From: a virus
IMG/VR virus record: IMGVR_UViG_3300046559_000174
Span: 1 to 26,156 of that record
Direction: 5' to 3' (one strand)
Length of the DNA: 26,156 nucleotides
In this document: piece by piece, positions 22,474-26,156 of the stretch
How positions within the stretch are numbered: position 1 is the first letter of the stretch
Layout: the number at the start of each line of letters is the position of its first letter
Program-made: the position numbers and the translations under genes
Notes under the pieces: model-generated
What the model was told of the DNA's origin: nothing
The model's input: the letters and a program-made list of their open reading frames with translations, nothing else
The model's database searches: none

Positions 22474-24293
22474 CAGGTCACGTCACCTCGAATCATCCAG
22501 ATCACGCTATCCGGCTCCTGCTGGTAGGCCAGCGCATTGCACCCGATTTTCTCGAAGATATGGTTGGCGAGCGCGGCCAAGTCTTCCGACTGATACTGGT
22601 CGGTAAAAAACTGGTACTTCATTATGCGGAGCTTCTGGCCGCTCGTTTGAATCCACAGCAGCGAGTAGCCGATGAGCACTGGCGGTATCGAGCGCGAGCC
22701 GTGGCGCATCTGGGCCTTGCTCGCGATATTCGACGGGCCGAACGCCTGCCCCGTGTTGATCTCCTGAATGACGTGCTCCGCGCCCTCCGTCCCGACCACC
22801 AACACGCGGCCCTCGATTAGCCACTTAATCGGGTCTTGCGTCGGCAAGGTGATGTGGATGGCCTGGTCGGGCGTCGCTACGCCACCCGGATTGAGCGCCG
22901 CATAATTCTCGAAGTCGGACGCCACCGACATGAACACTTCGCCTTGGCGCGCGAAGGCCAGCCGCCCACGAAAGAATGAACAAGCCGTCGGATAACCGTC
23001 ACGATTATTGAACGCACCCACCGCCCAGTTCGAGGTCGCGTTCTGTGAAAAAACTACAGACTTCGGTAAACGGTTCACGGTCCCGTCCTGAGTCTGCTGG
23101 ATGACATCCCCGGTGGCCGTCCAGAGCATATTGCTCACGGAGCCGCTGTCGGTGTAGGCGTCCCAGAAGGTGCCATCGACCGGCCCATTGGTCCCGTCGC
23201 CGTCAGTATCGTCCTGATAAAGTTCAAAGGTGAGGCCGCCCTTATTGTGGACGCGATACCATTTGTCGTTGACTTCGGGCATTCCACCGACGCCTGAGAT
23301 GAAAACGAGGTCGCCATTAGCTCCTGCGGTCGCTACGTCGGTCGTCACCACTGGCGGCTTAGCCGCCGTGATATTCGTGACGTTGACGATATTCCCGGTC
23401 GGATCGACGCCACGCGAGGTCAGTTGAACAAAGCCGAAGCCGGGGTCGCGGTACTCCCAAAGGATGCCCTCAAGACCGCCCGAGTCGTAAGCCTGCCCAA
23501 AGAGATGCGTCGGCGGCACGCTGCCAGTAACTGGCGAGAACGGAGTGAGCGAGAAATTCGTCCCGTTCAACGCCTCATAGGTGACGCCATTGAACCGTCG
23601 GCGCGCGCCTTTCTTGACGCCGACCCCCGGCTCCCACGGGCGAATCGTGCGGATATTTTCCTGCGTCAGTTGGAAGTACGCGCCGATGAGCAGCGGGTCG
23701 AAGATATCGGATGAGGCCGTCAGTGTGACGCCGGTCCCGGTCTGAGCATCCGCGAACACCACTGGATTCGTGCCGGGGTTGGCGTCGGCAAAGGGGCCGT
23801 TGAGGAAGTCGACGGGCGCGAGCGTCCAGTGCGTCGGCCCAAAATGCGACAGCTTATAGGCGGGGAAGGTCGCGCTACGATGTGTGATATAAACCACGTC
23901 GGCGCTTTCCACGAATACGAGCTGAAACATATTGTCGGAGTCGTACAGGTCGCTCGCCGCGTAAGGCGAGACAATCTCGTAGGGAACGCCGGGGGAAACC
24001 TGCACCTGCGCGTGGTTTTGGTAGAAGCGCATATAGAGGTCGCCCACCTCAATTATGAACGCCACGCTCTCGCTGCGCTTGAACGGAATCAGGGCAGTCG
24101 CTCGATCCGAAAACTTGACCTCGGCGACGAAGCGGGTGCCGGGGCGCCGCCGCGCCGGTCCCTGCACTTGCGGGATGAAGTTCTCCAGCCGAAAGCAGGC
24201 CGTGGCGTAGCCCTTCGTGTCGGTGCGGCTCTCCATCGCGGGCGACCATTCGCCCGAATTGAAGCCGACTATGCCTGGGGATGCTTTAGCCAT
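22473..24293 (-). CDS. tail tubular protein B (gp12-like nozzle), N-terminal part
   Basis: The 606-residue protein has the classic nozzle start: GFNSGEWSPAMESRTDTKGY, LENFIPQVQGPARRRPGTRF, then ALIPFKRS and VGDLYMRFYQNHAQV. Later motifs include FGQAYDSGG, ACSFFRGRLAFARQGEVFMS and TGQAFGPSNIASKAQMRHGS. It ends ALAYQQEPDSVIWMIRGDVT, the point at which ordinary family members go on with DGxLxGLTY and the C-terminal third. That missing part is encoded in the next gene. Nozzle proteins form the hexameric end of the short tail through which DNA leaves. The start overlaps the tail tubular protein A stop as TAATG. Confidence 0.88.
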   Translation of the reverse strand: MAKASPGIVGFNSGEWSPAMESRTDTKGYATACFRLENFIPQVQGPARRRPGTRFVAEVKFSDRATALIPFKRSESVAFIIEVGDLYMRFYQNHAQVQVSPGVPYEIVSPYAASDLYDSDNMFQLVFVESADVVYITHRSATFPAYKLSHFGPTHWTLAPVDFLNGPFADANPGTNPVVFADAQTGTGVTLTASSDIFDPLLIGAYFQLTQENIRTIRPWEPGVGVKKGARRRFNGVTYEALNGTNFSLTPFSPVTGSVPPTHLFGQAYDSGGLEGILWEYRDPGFGFVQLTSRGVDPTGNIVNVTNITAAKPPVVTTDVATAGANGDLVFISGVGGMPEVNDKWYRVHNKGGLTFELYQDDTDGDGTNGPVDGTFWDAYTDSGSVSNMLWTATGDVIQQTQDGTVNRLPKSVVFSQNATSNWAVGAFNNRDGYPTACSFFRGRLAFARQGEVFMSVASDFENYAALNPGGVATPDQAIHITLPTQDPIKWLIEGRVLVVGTEGAEHVIQEINTGQAFGPSNIASKAQMRHGSRSIPPVLIGYSLLWIQTSGQKLRIMKYQFFTDQYQSEDLAALANHIFEKIGCNALAYQQEPDSVIWMIRGDVT

Positions 24294-24931
24294 TATCCGG
24301 GCAGCCTCGCGATGAGCCAGCTATTGTCCGGCAGCGGGTCGGGCGGCAGTTCAATGGAATCCGCGCGAATTGCCGCGATGATCGCCGCCTTGTATTCGGT
24401 CTGCGCGAGGTCCCGCTTGCTATCCTTCTGCGTCACGTCCTCGGCCAGCTTCATCGCCAACCGGCAGGCAAATGCCTCGACGAAGCCGGGGTCGAACATG
24501 GTCGGGTCGGTGATGCGCGCGATATAGCGCAGCGGCAATGGCCCTGTCGGGGCGACCGGGGCATTGAAGCCGGTCATCTGGTTGCTGACGATGGTCTTAC
24601 CCTCGATGCGCCAATCGCTCGCCTCGCTGGTCACGATGCCGAGCCAGCGCTGCAACCCCGGCACCCACCGGCCAGCCTGAATCACGCGAATGCAATCGTC
24701 GGGAAGCTGGTAGGCGGCGGTGTAGCCAAAGACTGGCGGCACCACGAGCGCGGGGAGCAGGATGCGCTTGACGGCGAAATTCCAGAGATGCGCCCGCAGT
24801 TCTGCGTCGCGCTCCACGTCGTAGATGGCGAGTGCCGAACGCGCGGCCTTCACGTTGTCCTGAAGCGTGAGAATACGTTGCTGGCCGAGCAGGGTCAGCG
24901 CTACGTTTACGATGTCAACATCGTTAGGCAT
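24293..24931 (-). CDS. tail tubular protein A (gp11-like)
   Basis: The 212-residue protein shows the family's N-terminal pattern, DVDIVNVALTLLGQQRILTL followed by DNVKAARSALAIYDVERDAE and LRAHLWNFAVKR, then YAYQLP-like strands (AAYQLPDDCIRVIQAGRWVP). Gatekeeper proteins of this type form the ring joining portal to nozzle in T7-like virions. Size is close to T7 gp11 (196). The gene begins 2 nt after the previous stop (TAGAGATG) and ends in a TAATG overlap with the nozzle gene, so portal-proximal and distal tail parts are made together. Confidence 0.88.
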   Translation of the reverse strand: MPNDVDIVNVALTLLGQQRILTLQDNVKAARSALAIYDVERDAELRAHLWNFAVKRILLPALVVPPVFGYTAAYQLPDDCIRVIQAGRWVPGLQRWLGIVTSEASDWRIEGKTIVSNQMTGFNAPVAPTGPLPLRYIARITDPTMFDPGFVEAFACRLAMKLAEDVTQKDSKRDLAQTEYKAAIIAAIRADSIELPPDPLPDNSWLIARLPG

Positions 24932-24933
24932 CT

Positions 24934-25254
24934 CTACACCCGATAATCGCAGAGCACCGAGGTCGCCGGCGCGGTAGTCCCGAAGGTGATCGTCGCGGTC
25001 GCCAGAACGTAATCGGTGGTGCGGAGTCCGTCGCGATAAACCTTCAGCCCCGCCGCCGGTGTGTTGGCGAGCACAAAGACCTTGTTCACGCCGTTGATCG
25101 TTCCGGTGGGCACTTCGCTATCGACGAAGTTCGCTTCCTGCACCGCCGTCGGCGCAGGCTCCGCCATCACCTGAGTCGCGTTGCGCTGGATTCGCGCTGC
25201 GTAATCGACGAGCGCTTGTCCGGTGAGCGCGACCTGCTGTCGGGCTTCAGCCAA
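24934..25254 (-). CDS. small virion protein with beta-sandwich unit, TTG start
   Basis: The 106-residue frame starts at TTG (25252-25254) with AAGGG eight bases upstream and overlaps the preceding gene by 8 nt. The N-terminal 45 residues are helical (MAEARQQVALTGQALVDYAA). The C-terminal 60 residues follow a pattern I know from many phage structural proteins: PTGTINGVNKVFVLANTPAA, LKVYRDGLRTTDYVLATATI, TFGTTAPATSVLCDYRV. This is a small beta-sandwich used in head-tail or tail accessory proteins. The position directly before tail tubular protein A fits a neck or tail role. Confidence 0.68.
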   Translation of the reverse strand: MAEARQQVALTGQALVDYAARIQRNATQVMAEPAPTAVQEANFVDSEVPTGTINGVNKVFVLANTPAAGLKVYRDGLRTTDYVLATATITFGTTAPATSVLCDYRV

Positions 25255-25462
25255 TCGCCGTACCCTTGCCGACCAGATGGCGCACGATTTTCTCTATCAA
25301 ATCGATCGTGCTCGCATTACCGGCGCCTGAGCCACCTGAGATGGTCGGGATAGTCGCAAGGTCAACGCGCACCTCGACATTCCCCGCACCAGGGGCGCTA
25401 GTGCCTTCCACTACCGCAAATTCGTCCTGTCCGAACGACAGGCTGAAAGACCGAGAAGCCAT
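25247..25462 (-). CDS. 71-residue hypothetical protein
   Basis: The start at 25460-25462 has GGAGG six bases upstream, which overlaps the stop of the exported Cys-rich gene. The product begins MASRSFSLSFGQDEFAVVEG, has a Gly/Ala/Ser linker in the middle (PTISGGSGAGNAS) and a helical end (TIDLIEKIVRHLVGKG). No cysteine, signal peptide or membrane segment. It looks like a small structural or chaperone-type protein of the head-tail region; the family is unknown. Confidence 0.6.
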   Translation of the reverse strand: MASRSFSLSFGQDEFAVVEGTSAPGAGNVEVRVDLATIPTISGGSGAGNASTIDLIEKIVRHLVGKGTAIG

Positions 25463-25471
25463 GATTCCCTC

Positions 25472-25933
25472 CTACTGGCGCATCGTCGCGCACACCGTAT
25501 TCAATTCAGTTTCGAGCGTGGAACTGCACCCGACGCCGAGCACCGTCACCTTAATGGCGTACTCGTCCGTGGGTGTTGCGCTAGTCAGTTTCGCACCGAT
25601 GGCCGTCGAGGCCACTGTCGCGGTCGCCGTCACCGTCGCGCTCACCGTGCTCTGCGTTATGTCGATGACCTCATAGACCGGAAAGGTCGTCGAGCAAGTC
25701 GCTTGCGCGCGGGCGGTAATCGTATCGAAAGTCGGCGCGGCCTTCCCCGCCGCGGCGGTGAAATCACACCAGAGCGAGTTGGCCGCAGCAGCGTCGGGAA
25801 TCGTGCAACACACCTGCGACTGCGCACCATTGGGGCTCCCCGTCCCGCCGTTGTTCATGCCCTGAAGATTCGCGGTATCGGCAAAGGCCAGCGACGGAAT
25901 CAAGAGCGCAAATAAGAGAAACCAGCGTTTCAT
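25472..25933 (-). CDS. small exported Cys-rich protein between capsid-side and tail genes
   Basis: I chose the ATG at 25931-25933: AAAGGGA lies upstream and the product then opens with MKRWFLLFALLIPSLAFA, a Sec signal peptide ending in AFA. A longer open frame would run through the terminator and the upstream gene. The 153-residue product has six cysteines in the mature part, including an adjacent pair (QVCCTI), and a Thr/Ala/Val-rich beta region (STVSATVTATATVASTAIGA). Export and disulfides are therefore likely. It resembles the fibre-locus exported proteins 13-20 kb away more than its neighbours. Function unknown. Confidence 0.7.
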   Translation of the reverse strand: MKRWFLLFALLIPSLAFADTANLQGMNNGGTGSPNGAQSQVCCTIPDAAAANSLWCDFTAAAGKAAPTFDTITARAQATCSTTFPVYEVIDITQSTVSATVTATATVASTAIGAKLTSATPTDEYAIKVTVLGVGCSSTLETELNTVCATMRQ

Positions 25934-25945
25934 CGGCGTCCCTTT

Positions 25946-25970
25946 GAAAGGGGGGCCGAAGCCCCCCAAT
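25946..25970 (-). terminator. hairpin terminator with UUCG loop
   Basis: Read on the minus strand, GGGGGGCTTCGGCCCCCC forms a 7-bp all-GC stem closed by a UUCG tetraloop, followed by TTTC. It lies just after the stop of the upstream structural gene and 13-16 nt before the next start, with no room for a new promoter. The short U-run suggests incomplete termination, so downstream genes would be fed by read-through, as with the T7 terminator behind gene 10. Confidence 0.8.
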
Positions 25971-25973
25971 CGG

Positions 25974-26156
25974 TTAAGGCATTTTGTAGCTGATTTCGAC
26001 CACCATCGCGCCGCCGGTGTTAATGGTCGCTGTGCTGGTGAGCACCACGTCATATTCCACCGAACCGATCGGCGTTCCTTGGGCCGGGTCAGCCGAGAGC
26101 CCAAGAATCTGCCAGACCATCTGATCCATCTTCGCGACGGTAGTCCACGAGGATTG
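25974..26156 (-). CDS. 3' end of a virion structural gene, possibly major capsid
   Basis: Only the last 60 codons are in the window, ending in TAA at 25974-25976. The fragment reads SSWTTVAKMDQMVWQILGLS, then TPIGSVEYDVVLTSTATINT and ends VVEISYKMP, a helix followed by beta strands. No database-level match can be made from this fragment. Its place before a terminator and upstream of the tail tube genes is where T7-like phages carry the major capsid gene, so a capsid or capsid-decoration protein is the best guess. Confidence 0.5.
   Translation of the reverse strand, partial: QSSWTTVAKMDQMVWQILGLSADPAQGTPIGSVEYDVVLTSTATINTGGAMVVEISYKMP

Noticed and set aside
22465-22480. Programmed frameshift joining the two nozzle genes
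   Set aside because: No slippery heptamer is visible at the junction; TGATG fits stop-restart better. A second signal cannot be excluded by eye.
25472-26104. 210-residue extended form of the exported protein
   Set aside because: Would run through the terminator hairpin and the structural gene and would bury the signal peptide inside the protein.
1-26156. CRISPR arrays, tRNA genes, insertion sequences, integrase or attachment sites
   Set aside because: No regularly spaced repeats, transposase motifs or tRNA-like clover pattern seen; almost all of the sequence is used by minus-strand genes.

Overview
The window is a segment of a tailed-phage (podovirus-type) genome. Every gene I can support lies on the minus strand, so it is read from right to left. 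The T7-like short-tail set is present in order: tail tubular protein A, a nozzle protein (tail tubular protein B), a gp13-like protein, a gp14-like and a gp15-like internal virion protein, a very large gp16-like protein with a lytic transglycosylase domain, and the large terminase. Exported proteins with classical signal peptides, one lipoprotein and a peptidoglycan-cleaving virion protein point to a Gram-negative, probably proteobacterial host; GC is moderately high. No integrase, tRNA, CRISPR array, insertion sequence or RNA polymerase is visible.

Layout in transcription order. (1) 26156-25934: the 3' end of a structural gene, possibly the major capsid gene, followed by a GC-rich hairpin terminator. 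(2) 25933-24934: a small exported Cys-rich protein and two small virion-type proteins. (3) 24931-12706: tail tube, nozzle, internal virion proteins and terminase. The nozzle protein is carried by two adjacent genes, and the second one has an extra Asp-box beta-propeller of about 350 residues ahead of the nozzle C-terminal part. (4) 12709-5364: the fibre locus. It opens with a short free-standing fibre attachment domain. Six consecutive genes follow, each starting with a Sec signal peptide or signal-like segment: a collagen-like protein, two beta-sandwich proteins, a fibre-repeat protein and two large extracellular-type proteins. (5) 5364-1: an accessory and lysis region with two holin-like proteins, several one-pass membrane proteins, an RlpA-like double-psi barrel protein, four tiny zinc-type proteins, a lipoprotein, an MT-A70 family adenine methyltransferase and an XF1762/GNAT-like protein.

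The genes form one tightly packed chain. At least 21 junctions are stop/start overlaps (ATGA, GTGA, TGATG or TAATG), implying long polycistronic messages and translational coupling. The most unusual features are the exported fibre-locus cluster and the split nozzle. All seven predicted exported proteins of the virion and fibre region have an even number of cysteines in the mature part (6, 6, 6, 8, 6, 8, 14), as expected for disulfide-bonded periplasmic or extracellular proteins. Two of them begin their mature part with the same AGNNSG-x-GFG sequence.
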